This document shows, piece by piece, positions 1-10,961 of a stretch of DNA of 31,149 bases. Positions within the stretch are counted from its first letter, which is position 1. Each line of letters starts with the position of its first letter. The translations under genes and the position numbers were made by a program. Under the pieces are notes generated by a model. It saw only the letters and a program-made list of their open reading frames with translations, was not told where the DNA came from and searched no databases. Where the stretch lies: positions 1 to 31,149 of the forward strand of contig NW_019775943.1 of assembly GCF_001039355.2 (NCBI RefSeq). The letters run 5' to 3'. This stretch comes from Lingula anatina (taxonomy: Eukaryota > Brachiopoda > Lingulata > Lingulida > Lingulidae).

Positions 1-448
1 GGAGAAATATGCTTCAATCAGGAATGCCAATGTTATGATGTGGCTACCAGCTTCTATAATCTTAGATGTTGTTTAGCAAACAATGGAATGAGTTACAGTC
101 TTAACAAGGCTAAGAATGAAAAAAATACCTTCACCTTATGTCTTTTGAAAAACAAAACACAAAGACATCTTAGTCTATGACTTCATAAAACAGAAAAAAA
201 TAGAAAATAAAGACATTACAAGAAGTTCATAACAACCCGTAGCTTTAATATTCAATAACATAGTTATCTTTCTAAACAAAACTTTAGTTAAAAGATTCAG
301 TAATTGAAGTTCAGTCAAAACTGATCAAATGCCACTTCTGACATAAATGCATTAAATGAAATAAAGCTCTGGGAATACTATGAAAACAAAGAAAAATAGA
401 AAACCAACTTTTATCCTGTACATCTACATCTTTTCAAGAAGACCCTAT
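1..448 (-). other. 3' flank and probable 3' UTR of PICK1 copy A
   Basis: This stretch follows the PICK1 stop codon on the minus strand and has no coding potential. No AATAAA is visible on the minus strand. An ATTAAA variant at 244-249 (read on minus) is the best poly(A) signal candidate. The assignment as UTR is inference. Confidence 0.4.
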
Positions 449-699
449 CTAATCAGTACTGATGAGATCTCCACTGAAAGCTCCTGTTTGATTTCTAGCT
501 GTATCTGTGCCTTCTTCTTCCTCCTCTTCATCCTCCTCATTGTCATTAAACTGGTTACTAGTGTCATATGTGAAAGTGCTTCTGGCCAAGTCCACTTCTA
601 TTGGGAACACATCTGCTTCTTTTAACACAACTTGACAGTCATTGTGATACTTGGACATGGCTGTGACTAAACGTTGGAGCTGAAAGACTATGTCTTGAA
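449..699 (-). CDS. PICK1: PICK1 copy A exon 9: end of BAR and acidic C-terminus
   Basis: The acceptor is TTGCAG, entered in phase 1 after exon 8 (G|TT gives Val of the KHVQDIVFQLQRL motif). The exon encodes the end of BAR (SKYHNDC...ADVFPIEVDLA) and a low-complexity Glu/Asp run. It ends at TAG, 449-451. It is absent from copy B. Confidence 0.92.
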
Positions 700-3600
700 C
701 TGCAATAAAAGTAGTATTTTCTGGTAAGTCACAAGAAGTTCCAAAAAAAACCCTATAATCATGACCTATAAGACAATTTACAGCCTTAAATGTTAGTAAC
801 TTATGTTCAAATACCAAGAAATAGATAAGTAACATTTTACAGTTTTTTGTGATGCTGCCATTAGATTACACATTATATCTCATAAAAATTTCACCATAAT
901 AAAGTCCACACCCCTCACCATGTTTCTGATCCAGCAGCTCTATCTTGACCAGCACATCTGACCTCATTTTGGCAAACCTGGCCCTAGCCTCCTGTCTGCA
1001 GCGCAGGATTAACCTGATATTATAAACAATACTTTCATACACGACTCCGTCAGTGTAATATGAAATATTTACACAAGAAAAGTACATTATCTCATAACAC
1101 TGAGAAACAAAAGGCAGGTTTGTATTAATAGAGCTTCTGAATAGGGTCACTTTATCACGAAGGAAAGACACTGACAGACTTGATCTTTTCAGCTTTATGG
1201 TTACCTGTATTCATAATTCCCTGTCTCCACTCTGTACAGAGGTTCACCCAGGGCATTATAGGCATATTCCTCATCATCCATCTCTTTGACTTTCAAGCAG
1301 TATGACTGAAATACAACTTAAATCATGAATAAATGCCTGCCATTTTTATTTTCTGTGCCAGAAAAGTTCATTAACATATAAATCAAAATGCCAACTATAG
1401 AATAAATGTAGAAATTACACTAGTCAGATTATAAATTAATTAAACACCTCACTTCATAAATTATTCCTTCTGCATTTGTTGCTAACCATCAAGTTATTAA
1501 AATGATTTATATCCATTTCAAAAAATACTTTTAAGTCTTACCAAATACTCAAACTTTGCATCTAGGTATTTCTTTAAAGTCAACCTGGTGTCTGGTACTG
1601 CTTTGTTCAAATACGTATTCAGATCTGCTACCATCTACAAAAGAAACAAAAATTTCCCATTCTGGTAACTGTATTCAAAATTCAAGAAAAGCAGCTTGTC
1701 TGCATAAATCATCAATAATAAAACAAAGACTGTTGTTTGTTGTTTTTTTTTCAAACAAAGTTGTGAAATATTCAAGTTAAATAAAAAAAAACATTTACTA
1801 TGAAAAACATACCGGCTTCACTGTTCTTAACATTTTAATGGCATATTTTTCTATATCCCTGTGGGCTTCTCCAAACTTAGAAAATGCTTCACTAGCATTA
1901 GGCTGGGGTTCTCTGACGCCGATGCCTGCAAATGTTTCTCCAAAAGCTGGAAATAAATCACAATACAGCAATCAAATTGTTTTCAAAAACATTCTTCTGA
2001 TGTTTGAGTAACTATTACATGCAGTCTCCAAAAGAGAGTAAAACATTCCACAAAAAGCATAAAACTGCATGCTTAAACTGTTAAATAATTTGTAACAATG
2101 GAGAAAGTTCAAGGCATATATCTTCAATATCCATAATTCAAAGTCTTTATCCATAAAATCCATTGTTACCTTTACTTTCTTAACAATATCATTAATTTTT
2201 TTATATTATTTGCCTCTAAGTATATACCATCGTGAGTTGGTGTCAGCTATCTAAAAGGCGATTAAAAAATGTCTCTTTTTTTCCTGACAATTCATATCTC
2301 AATATTTCTTACCTTTGTGAGTTTGAGCCAGGTTAAAAAAGGCTCGGAGTAACTTCTTTGTGTGTTCCATCATTCCTTTGTACATCCCTGCTGTTCTCTC
2401 TAACTCTTCAAGCTTCTTCACCAGACCATCTGAAAACAAGAAATACATATGAAGGCTATAAAAACTTGACAAAAAAACTCCCAATGCAACAGAAACACAG
2501 TGCGAAACCATTCAGATTTTCACTAAATCAAGACTCTGTAATTACGTACTGTACATGTACACAAAATGGTATGGTGTCATTTCTAAACCTCAAACACTTT
2601 TTGTTTCAGTAGCACAATTTTCCCTTTTTACTAATTGGACTGTTCTGTTGAAAGTGGCTCTCCCACTAAGGCTGTATTCCCAGAGCTTTTGGATTGATCT
2701 ATCCCTGCGGGGAGTCTCACTAGATTACTGTCAGATAATCCAGCTTAAATGTCCGTCCCGCCTAATACAAGCTGTAAGGGGGTAATTAACTTTCATGTCC
2801 GCTCGGCTGACAGCTATTTAGTGTGAACCCCCAGGGAGTTAGGTCGATCTAAAGTAGATCGATCTAATCTCTGGAAATGCGGTCTAAGAGGCCCTTTTCA
2901 CATCAAGCTGTATACCTCACTTGACCGATCCCCTATGAATGCTTGAAAACCTAATAGCCCAGCTTTTATTTTGTAGAAGAATCACCTAAACAGAACCCTG
3001 CGCTTGACACGGCTATACATAATTAACTTAACAAAACAGAAAAAGCAAACTTGTGGAGAAATTATCTAAGGGGGAAAATCCCTTGTAGCAGAGGTACATG
3101 TTAGGGCCTATTAAAGTGAGGGAGTCTAGATATTATAAGTATACTGATGGATGTGAAATAAATTGTGGAATAAGTCAGATGTTGGAAAATTTTAACTAAT
3201 CACCATACCATTGCAGAGGATGGCTCTGCTTAGTCCCAGTGCATCAGCTGTGCTGGAGCTCATGCTTTCCACAACCTTGTGCTTCACCTTCTTCAACACT
3301 ACACATGGATAAGAAAGATTATTAATCTCTGCCATTCATTATTCTTCATGCCATATTTTACAACAAGAAAATAAATTAAAGATAAAAAAAAAACTAAAGA
3401 CCTTATTTGCAAGCTCCAATCAGTTTTTTTTCCAAAATAGTATTGAAATGCTTAATTATCCATCAATCAATCAATCAAATTAGACACTAAGCTTCAATTA
3501 AAACAGCTAAGTTGATTTTGACCCAAATAATTACCCTGATATATAATATGTGTACAGAAACAAGACCTGTTTTTTATTTCATATGCATCAAGTCACAGAT

Positions 3601-4467
3601 GCAACCAATAATAATAACCTTGACTTTGACCCAAATAATAACCCTTATATATCAAATGTGTACAGAAACAAGACTTTTTCTTTATTTCACATAATTTTCT
3701 ATTAAGTCACAAATGTAGGCACACAATAATTACCTATATCTAAGGTCTTCCCCTGTTTAGGATCAGCATGTAATTTATTGTAACTGATTGTGACCTCCTC
3801 CTGATGGAAATAAATACTATCATGTTAATGATATGGGAGAATTACATTTTTCTGATTGAATATTATATAAGTAAATATAATAAACCACCACTTTTCCAGG
3901 AGGCCCGAGATCTTTCAAAATTACCAAAACAAACTCATAATATAAAATTGCAAGTTTTTCATGCCCAGCTACCAAATGTACTCAACAATATGCAGTCCAT
4001 AGCATACATACACACATATGCATGCACACATAAGCTCACGCACATGCAGACACTCATCAACAGACAAACCAGTCACCTCCATCCTATACATATAATGGTT
4101 CAAATCCGAATAGTACCACATTTACCTGAATGCTCTGTATCATTCTTGCCACCTCCACTTTGGTCCTTCCCTTCACGGACTGTCCATTGACCCCTACAAT
4201 CTCATCCCCAGAGGCCAGGGTGCCGTCCTTGGCTGCTGGGGTGTTGTCAAATATCTGGACCACATACAGGCAGGGGCAGACAGGGGCCCCACCTCCTATG
4301 CTGATACCTATCAGGTTCTGGGCGTCCTTCTTCAGGGTGGCTGTCCCCGAGGTCACGGTCATCCCCCTGAAAGGAACATCCATATGTGGCAGTTGTGAGT
4401 TTAAGTTTTCAGCAACAGGAACATCTTCATCATTTTCCTCTCCCGGCCACTTAAGATCCTCATCCAT
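449..4467 (-). CDS. PICK1: PICK1 (PRKCA-binding protein), complete nine-exon gene, copy A
   Basis: PICK1 is a peripheral-membrane scaffold. Its PDZ domain binds C-termini of receptors, transporters and PKC-alpha, and its BAR domain dimerises and senses curved vesicle membranes. Minus-strand exons: 4467-4126, 3800-3734, 3298-3209, 2429-2313, 1946-1813, 1634-1542, 1305-1205, 1013-919, 699-449. All introns are GT-AG, phases agree at every junction, and the sum is 1290 nt, giving 429 residues (vertebrate PICK1 is about 415). PDZ spans roughly residues 41-126, with the KD pair (47-48), the LIGISIGGG loop and the CPC motif (64-66). BAR spans roughly 164-375. An acidic Asp/Glu tail lies near the C-terminus, as in vertebrates. 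The start at 4467 follows AG-rich sequence that could be an acceptor, so a 5' UTR exon may lie upstream. No frameshift or missing exon was found. Confidence 0.94.
919..3298 (-). CDS. PICK1: PICK1 copy A exons 3-8: linker and BAR domain
   Basis: Six exons of 90, 117, 134, 93, 101 and 95 nt. They begin with VLKKVKHKVVESMSS, the linker just before the BAR domain, and run through the BAR helices: LVKKLEELERTAGMYKGM in exon 4, the REPQP segment in exon 5, DLNTYLNKAVPDTRLTLKKY in exon 6, EMDDEEYAYNALGEPLYRVE in exon 7 and LILRCRQEARARFAKMR in exon 8. All are recognisable PICK1 signatures in the right order. Intron 3 (2430-3208) carries the MITE at 2670-2884. Confidence 0.93.
2670..2884. mobile_element. 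Harbinger-type MITE in intron 3 of PICK1 copy A
   Basis: A 215-base element flanked by TAA at 2667-2669 and 2885-2887. Its ends are related inverted repeats (GGCTGTATTCCCAGAG on the left, GACCGCATTTCCAGAG read inward from the right). Next come subterminal GATCGATCTA palindromes. It is the same family as 14,376-14,602 (opposite orientation) and is related to 6600-6829 and 12,021-12,267. A 3-base TAA target duplication is typical of PIF/Harbinger elements; there is no transposase. Copy B lacks the whole interval corresponding to about 2659-2912. Confidence 0.78.
3512..3732. repeat. Two-unit tandem repeat (about 108 bases) at the start of PICK1 intron 2
   Basis: Two diverged units begin near 3512 and 3620 and share GACCCAAATAAT, ATGTGTACAGAAACAAGAC and AAGTCACA. 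The second unit abuts the exon 2 donor. The same pair occurs in copy B (about 9007-9228), so it predates the split between copies. Confidence 0.7.
3734..4467 (-). CDS. PICK1: PICK1 copy A exons 1-2: PDZ domain
   Basis: Exon 1 (4467-4126, 114 codons, ends in phase 0) encodes an acidic N-terminus and most of the PDZ fold, including KKDAQNLIGISIGGG, CPCLYVVQIFDNTPAA and VGVNGQSVKGRTKVEVA. Exon 2 (3800-3734, 67 nt, ends in phase 1) supplies the last strand (EEVTISYNKL) and the start of the linker. The donor after exon 1 is CAG|GTAAAT. Both match vertebrate PICK1 closely; the N-terminal 40 residues do not, and are of uncertain alignment. Confidence 0.93.
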
Positions 4468-5340
4468 CTTTCCCTAGAACTAGTGCACCCCTAGTGAAAG
4501 CTTACTGTATTCAGATAGTCATGAAATGGTGTTATATATATATATAGGCATCAAGAGGAAACTTAACACCAAGGTCGTCTCACAAAGTAAATGAAGTTCA
4601 ACAGTGTCAGGTAGGGGGGTCTTATCTTTACAGTATCAAGAACAATCAAAATGTCACGCTCTGAAAATTTTGTTGTTCATAGTCTAATGACATGCACCTG
4701 TAAGAGGTATGTTGAGGTGATAGTGGAGTGATATGCCAACATAATTAGTAAGTTGAATTGGATCATTTTGCAAGAAAGAGAGTAAGGTAGATGGAGAAAG
4801 ATAGAACATAAAGAAAACTTAATAACATAGTTCAAGTTTTAAGGAAATTATATCAAATTGACAATATGAGTACTAAACCCCAAATTTAACTCAAATCAAA
4901 TGTTTGGAATTTTGAACAGTTTTAAATTTGGATTATTTTGTTGCTTTCCTTTCACTTTGAAAATGTTAACTTCCATTTCTAGCTTTGCACAAGAAAACTT
5001 ATTGAAAAACAAATGTTTTCTTGTGCAAAGCTAGAAATGGAAGTTAACATTTTCAAAGTGAAAGGAAAGCAACAAAATAATCCAAATAATTGGATTGAAC
5101 ATTTAAAAATAAAAATAATTTTTAAAAAATAAATGTTAAAAATCATATTTAAGAGCCACATTTGTGATTCACACAAGGCTCAAATTTTAGTCAATGCTGA
5201 AATAAGTTTTGAATGACTGGATTACATCTGATTCAATCATATTAAGAAAATCCAAATTGATCAGGTCACTGCATCAAGTAAGGCAATTGATCTACTTCTT
5301 AGAAACCCTAACTCCCTTTGATCAGAAGTCACAAATCTGT
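4468..5340. other. Upstream flank of PICK1 copy A, rapidly diverging
   Basis: No gene was found. It contains a short AT microsatellite near 4533-4544 and the palindrome at 4926-5087. Compared with copy B (about 9963-10,750) it has many substitutions and indels, unlike the conserved island that follows. Confidence 0.5.
4926..5087. repeat. Perfect 73-base inverted repeat with a 16-base spacer
   Basis: Arm 4926-4998 is the exact reverse complement of arm 5015-5087; the spacer is 4999-5014. Only the right-arm sequence has a diverged counterpart in copy B (about 10,440-10,490), so the left arm looks like a fresh inverted copy of the right one. It is either a recent template-switch event or a snap-back sequencing or cloning artefact. 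Confidence 0.9.
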
Positions 5341-5482
5341 TAAACAACGCCCAACACCAATTAAGTTGGCATATAAAAGTTAGTTCTCATGCTGAAAGAT
5401 CATAAAAGCAAGAGTCCCAAGCCAAGAAATTTGGGTGATCTGTATATATTATAGAAGCCCACATCCAGTATTATCATATAGC

Positions 5483-5554
5483 CTACCAGGTGTCCTCCCA
5501 AGGAAGAGCCCTGTGCTTGTTTTTGTCAGACCAGTAGTCGTCATCGTCATCCAT
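5483..5554 (-). other. Conserved short ORF upstream of PICK1 copy A (possible 5' exon or uORF)
   Basis: A 23-codon ORF (5554 to TAG at 5483) starts MDDDDDYWSDKNK and ends ALPWEDTW. The start context is strong (A at -3, G at +4). A GT that could act as a splice donor lies at its end (ACCTG|GTAGGC). Its copy in block B (10,961-10,890) is base-for-base identical, within an island of about 300 bases with only a few differences. It is not in phase with the PICK1 PDZ exon at the acceptors I tested, so it is more likely an upstream ORF or an alternative first exon. I do not recognise the peptide. Confidence 0.35.
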
Positions 5555-6599
5555 TGTGGACACTAAATGGTACTGGCAATCCTTTGCCATATGACAGTCA
5601 ATAACCCAGATCTAGTTTAACCTATTTTCCTCTGGATAAAATATGAATGGAAATCAAACATTGACTTTTCGGTAGAACAAGGCTAATACAAATGTAGACC
5701 TATTTCTGCAGTATGAAATGTGAAGCAAACTTGACATCAGGTTTTCTATGTCACTTTGCTTATTCAGCGCCTGCTGTGCTTACCACTGCATTCAGTTCAA
5801 TGTAACGGCTGTTTCTACAAACTAAATTATAAATGCTAACCAGCATTATACAGTGCATATATCTTAATATAAATATATATATATATTGCTCCTGCCGCAG
5901 TTTAAAATCTTCTATACGTGCATGTCCACAGTACTGGGTAACAGCAATGGGTTATCGTCTTTGAAACTCTGTCAAAATATTCCTATGTGTTGGATTATTA
6001 TACAAGTATATGAAAGGGGATGGATTTGTCTCATTATAACCAACAATTTTCTGTTTCCAAACATTGCTGTGTATTTTAACAAACGATGCTTAAATCTGGG
6101 ACACAGACATTCCAGTCTGTTTTGCAGCTGTACATTACTAGTATGGAAAAGAAAGCTCTCAGAAAAGTACTGTCAAGTTTGTTTTTTTTTTTTGGTCACC
6201 TCAGGGATCACTTACAGCACACAAACTAGATAAAAAAATGCTCTTTGTTGCAAATTTTGATGGGTGAAGAAATGGGTTATTGTGCCTTACCATCATTTCT
6301 GTTTTCAACATCAGTACAAGGTACGATCTCCCAAACACATGAACTATACAAATCATCTTATTTCGGAATTTAAATACCTGAAATACACTCTGCATTTCAT
6401 AAAACAACATGGTGTAAGGAAATCCTGTCATCTGAGCGTGTAATCACAGATGTTATGACCCAATCCTGTTTTGATTCCTTTAGACATGCATGACAGTGAA
6501 ACCACAGTTACCTTGTAGTTTCATTTCCCCATTCAGATTTGGCCCAGGAACCTAGCATACATAGTACAAATTTCCAATGACCTAGTCACATGAACTTAA

Positions 6600-6829
6600 G
6601 GGACCATTCTCACAGATATTTGGATCAATCTATCTCCCTCGAGTCTCACTAAATTGCTATCAAACTAACCAGCTTAAATGTCTGTCACGCCTAGTAAAAC
6701 TGTTAGGGGGTCATTATCTTTACCCCTAGCTGATTCGGTAGGCATGCTAGACATTTAAGCCTCTTGAGCTGATAGCGATTTAGCGGGAACCCCCGGGGAG
6801 TTAGGTCGATCCAGATGGATCGATCTAAG
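6600..6829. mobile_element. Harbinger-type MITE at the outer edge of copy A
   Basis: Starts GGGACCATTCTCACAG directly after TAA (6597-6599) and contains the family hallmarks AACCCCCGGGGAGTTAGGTC and GATCGATCTA near the right end. Similarity to its counterpart in copy B ends at about 6829. The right terminal repeat and target duplication are not visible here, so the right end may be a junction and not the true terminus. Confidence 0.65.
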
Positions 6830-6908
6830 AGCGCATTCTCAACGAATTAAGCCAGGCTTTACAAAGCCGGTGACCTAAAAATGGCGGACGTACATGAAAG
6901 AAAAACCG

Positions 6909-6909
6909 N
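6909..6909. other. Ambiguous base (N) at the junction between the two PICK1 blocks
   Basis: This is the only non-ACGT base in the window. It lies about 80 bases after homology to copy B ends at the MITE and about 10 bases before copy B begins (6919). The position suggests an assembly join or low-quality consensus. Confidence 0.9.
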
Positions 6910-6943
6910 TTATTATTATTGATCTTTTCAGCTTTATGGTTAC

Positions 6944-9900
6944 CTGTATTCATAATTCCCTGTCTCCACTCTGTACAGAGGTTCACCCAGGGCATTATAG
7001 GCATATTCCTCATCATCCATCTCTTTGACTTTCAAGCAGTATGACTGAAATACAGCACAAATCATAAATAAATGCCTGCCATTCTTATTTTCTGTGCCAG
7101 AAAAGTTCATTAATATCTAAATCAAAATGCCAACTACAAGAATAAATGTAGAAATTACACAAGTCAGATTATAAGTTAATTGAACACTTCACTTCTTAAC
7201 ATTATTCTTTCTGCATATATCGCTAACCATCAAATTATTTAAGTGCTTTATATCCATGTGATAAAATGTATTAGAAGTCTTACCAAATACTCAAACTTTG
7301 CATCTAGGTATTTCTTTAAAGTCAACCTGGTGTCTGGTACTGCTTTGTTCAAATACGTATTCAGATCTGCTACCATCTACAAAAGAAACAAAAATTTCCC
7401 ATTCTGGTAACTGTATTCAGAATTCAAGAAAAGCAGCTTGTCTGCATAAATCATCAATAATAAAACAAAGACTGTTGTTTGTTTTTTGTTTTTTTTTCAA
7501 ACAAAGTTATGAAATATTCAAGTTAAATAAAAAAAACATTTACTATGAAAAACATACCGGCTTCACTGTTCTTAACATTTTAATGGCATATTTTTCTATA
7601 TCCCTGTGGGCTTCTCCAAACTTAGAAAATGCTTCACTAGCATTAGGCTGGGGTTCTCTGACGCCAATGCCTGCAAATGTTTCTCCAAAAGCTGGAAATA
7701 AATCACAATACAGCAATCAAATTGTTTTCAAAAACATTCTTCTGATGTTTGAGTAACTATTACATGCAGTCTCCAAAATAGGGTAAACCATTCCATACAA
7801 AGCTTAAACCTCCATGCCTAAACTGTTACATAATTTTTTACAAGGGAGAAAGTTTGAGGCATATATCTTCAAACTCTATAATTCAGTCTTTATCCATAAA
7901 CCCTTTTGTTACCTTTACTTTCTTAACAATATCACTGATTTAATATGCTATTTACCTCTAACGATTGTGAGTTTGTGTCAGCTATTTAAAAGATGGTAAA
8001 TAATATTTCTTTTTTCCAGACAATTCATTTCTCAATATTTCTTACCTTTGTGAGTTTGAGCCAGGTTAAAAAAAGCTCGGAGTAACTTTTTTGTGTGTTC
8101 CATCATTCCTTTGTACATCCCGGCTGTTCTCTCTAACTCTTCAAGCTTCTTCACTAAACCATCTGAAAACAAGAAATACGTATGAAGGTTATAAAAACTT
8201 GACAAAAAAAACAACAAAAAAAAACTCCCAATTCAACAGAAACACAGTGCAAAACCATTTACAGTTATTCACAAATTCATCAAGACTCCGTAATTATGTA
8301 CTGTACATGTATACAAAATGGTATAGTGTCATTTCTAAACCTCAAACTTGTCTTTTTGTTTCAGTAGCACAATTTTTCCTTTTTACTAATTGGCATGTTC
8401 TGTTGAAAGTGGTTCTACCTCACCTGACCGGTCCCCTTTGAATGCTTGAAAACTTAATAGACCAGCTATTATTTTGTAGAAGAGTCACCTTAACAGAACC
8501 CTGCCATTGACACGGCTATGCATAATTAATTTAACAAAACAGAAAAAGCAAACTTGAGGAGAAATGGGGAAAATCCCTTGTAGCACAGTTACATGTAAGC
8601 CTAGGCCTATTAAAGTGAGGGAGTCTAGATAACTATACTGCTGGATGTGAAATAAACTGTGGAATAAGTGAGGGGGTTGGAAAATTTTACTTATTACCCT
8701 ACCATTGCAGAGGATGGCTCTGCTTAGTCCCAGTGCATCAGCTGTGCTGGAGCTCATGCTTTCCACAACTTTGTGCTTCACCTTCTTCAACACTACACAT
8801 GGATAAGAAAGAAAATTATTATTTATCTCAGCCATTCATTATTCTTCATGACATATTTTACAACAAGAAAATAAATTAAAGATAAAAAATTAAAGACCTT
8901 ATTTGCAAGCTCCAATCAGTTTTTTTTTTTTCAAAAAAGTATTGAAATGCTTAATTATCCACCAATCAATCAAATTAGACACTAAGCTTCAATTAAAACA
9001 GCTAAGTTAATTTTGACCCAAATAATTACCCTGATATATATAATATGTGTACAGAAACAAGACCCGTTTTTTATTTCATACGTATCAAGTCACAGATGCA
9101 ACCAACAATAATAACCTTGACTTTGACCCAAATAATTATCCTTATATATCAAATGTGTACAGAAACAAGACTTGTTCTTTATTTCACATAAGTTTGTATT
9201 AAGTCACAAATGTAGGCACACAATAATTACCTATGTCTAAGGTCTTCCCCTGTTTAGGATCAGCATGTAATTTATTGTAACTGATTGTGACCTCCTCCTG
9301 ATGGAAATAAATACTATTATGTTAATGATATGCGAGAATTACATTTTTCTGATTGAATATTATATAAGTAAATATAATAAACCACCACTTTTCCAAGAGG
9401 CCCGAGATCTTTCAAAATTACCAAAACAAACTCATAATATAAAATTGCAAGTTATTCATGCCCAGCTACCAAATGTACTCAACAATATGCAGTCCATACA
9501 TACTAGTACACACATATGCATGCACACATAAGCTCACGCACATGCAGACACTCATCAACAGACAAACCAGTCACCTCCATCCTATACATAAAGTGGTTCA
9601 AATCAGAATAGTACCACATGTACCTGAATGCTCTGTATCATTCTTGCCACCTCCACTTTGGTCCTTCCCTTCACAGACTGTCCATTGACCCCCACAATTT
9701 CATCCCCAGAAGCCAGGGTGCCGTCCTTGGCCGCTGGGGTGTTGTCAAATATCTGGACCACATACAGGCAGGGGCAGACCGGGGCCCCACCTCCTATGCT
9801 GATACCTATGAGGTTCTGGGCGTCCTTCTTCAGGGTGGCTGTCCCCGAGGTCACGGTCATCCCCCTGAAAGGAACATCCATATGTGGCAGTTGTGAGTTA

Positions 9901-9962
9901 AAGTTTTCAGCAACAGGAACATCATCATTTTCCTCTCCCGGCCACTTAAGATCCTCATCCAT
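6944..9962 (-). CDS. PICK1: PICK1 copy B, partial: exons 1-7 only
   Basis: Minus-strand exons: 9962-9624, 9297-9231, 8792-8703, 8162-8046, 7691-7558, 7376-7284, 7044-6944 (941 nt, 313 codons plus 2 bases). All splice sites are intact. Exons 8-9, encoding the end of BAR and the acidic tail, are missing: the sequence switches to unrelated DNA about 25 bases past the exon 7 donor. If transcribed as shown, reading into intron 7 stops at once (AG|G TAA). Against copy A the product differs by one missing acidic codon near residue 14 and Leu/Phe two residues before QLPHMD; all other exon differences I found are synonymous. It is therefore not decaying as a pseudogene would. It is most simply the other allele, or a very young partial duplicate. 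Confidence 0.86.
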
Positions 9963-10889
9963 CTTTCCCTAGAACTAGTGCACCCCTAGTGAAAGCTTAC
10001 TGTATTCAGACAGTCATGAAATGATGTTATATATAGGCATCAAGTCGGGAACTTAACACCAAGGTCGTCTCACAAAGTAAATGAAGTTCAACAATGTAGG
10101 TAGGGGGGTCTTATCTTTACAGTATCAAGAACAATCAAAATGCCACGCTCTGAAAATTTTGTTGTTCATAGTCTAATGACATGCACCTGTAAGAGGAGTA
10201 AGTTAAAGTGCCAGGCATAGAGGTGTGATATGCTAACATAATTAGCAAGTTGAATTGGATCATTTTGCAGAGGGTGAGATAGAGGAAGAAAGATAGAACA
10301 AATAAAACTTAATACAACATAGTAAAGTTTTGAAGGAAATTATATCAAATTGACAAAATGAGTACCAAAACCCAAATTTAACTCAAAATAAATGTTTGGA
10401 ATTTTGAACAGTTTAAATACGTCCAACACAGTTATTTTTCAATAATAAGTGAAATGTAAGTAACCAAATTATTCTAAGTAATTTGAATGAACATTTTAAA
10501 ATAAAATAATTAAAATAAATAAAAAGTTTTAAAATAATTTTTAAGAACCTCAAAAGGAACCTCACAAGGCTCAGATTTTATTTCATGCCAAAAAATGTTT
10601 TAAATGACTCAATTACATCCGATTCAATCATATCAAGAAAATTAAAAATGATCAACTTGGCAGTAATTCTTCAAAACTAGGCACTGCATGAGGTAAGGCA
10701 ATTGATCTACTACTTTGAAACCCTTTGATCAGATGGCGCAAATCTGTTGAACAACGCCCAACAGCAATTAAGTTGGCATATAAAAGTTAGTTCTCATGCT
10801 GAAAGATCATAAAAGCAAGAGTCCCAAGCCAAGAAATTTGGGTGATCCGTATATATTATAGAAGCCCACATCCAGTATTATCATATAGC

Positions 10890-10961
10890 CTACCAGGTGT
10901 CCTCCCAAGGAAGAGCCCTGTGCTTGTTTTTGTCAGACCAGTAGTCGTCATCGTCATCCAT
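10890..10961 (-). other. Copy B counterpart of the conserved short upstream ORF
   Basis: Identical in sequence to 5483-5554, with the same start context and the same GT at the end. A TATAAAAG motif about 110 bases to its left (plus strand, 5372-5379 in copy A) is also conserved; its meaning is unknown. Confidence 0.33.

Larger units (their letters stand above)
1180..6829. repeat. Long duplicated block, copy A (partner at 6919-12,252)
   Basis: From intron 7 of PICK1 to an upstream MITE, this block recurs in the same orientation at 6919-12,252. Coding exons and a roughly 300-base upstream island are nearly identical; introns differ by frequent substitutions and indels. Block-specific features are the MITE at 2670-2884 and the palindrome at 4926-5087. 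It may be a real tandem duplication or two alleles placed end to end. Confidence 0.93.

Noticed and set aside
4095-4118. GGTTCAAATCC, a tRNA B-box-like motif
   Set aside because: No A box, acceptor stem or cloverleaf around it, and the motif is broken in copy B.
4130-4477. Plus-strand ORF of 115 codons opposite PICK1 exon 1 (and its twin at 9628-9972)
   Set aside because: It is the antisense of the PDZ exon. The minus frame has clear PDZ motifs and mostly synonymous variation between copies, so the plus frame is a shadow.
6201-6431. Minus-strand ORF starting MTGFPYTMLFYEMQ with a CAG|GT inside, also in copy B
   Set aside because: Conserved only as part of the whole duplicated block. No family is recognised and no partner exon was found.
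7298-7756. Plus-strand ORF of 152 codons in copy B
   Set aside because: Runs antisense through PICK1 exons 6 and 5 and the AT-rich intron between them; the copy A equivalent is broken by frame changes.
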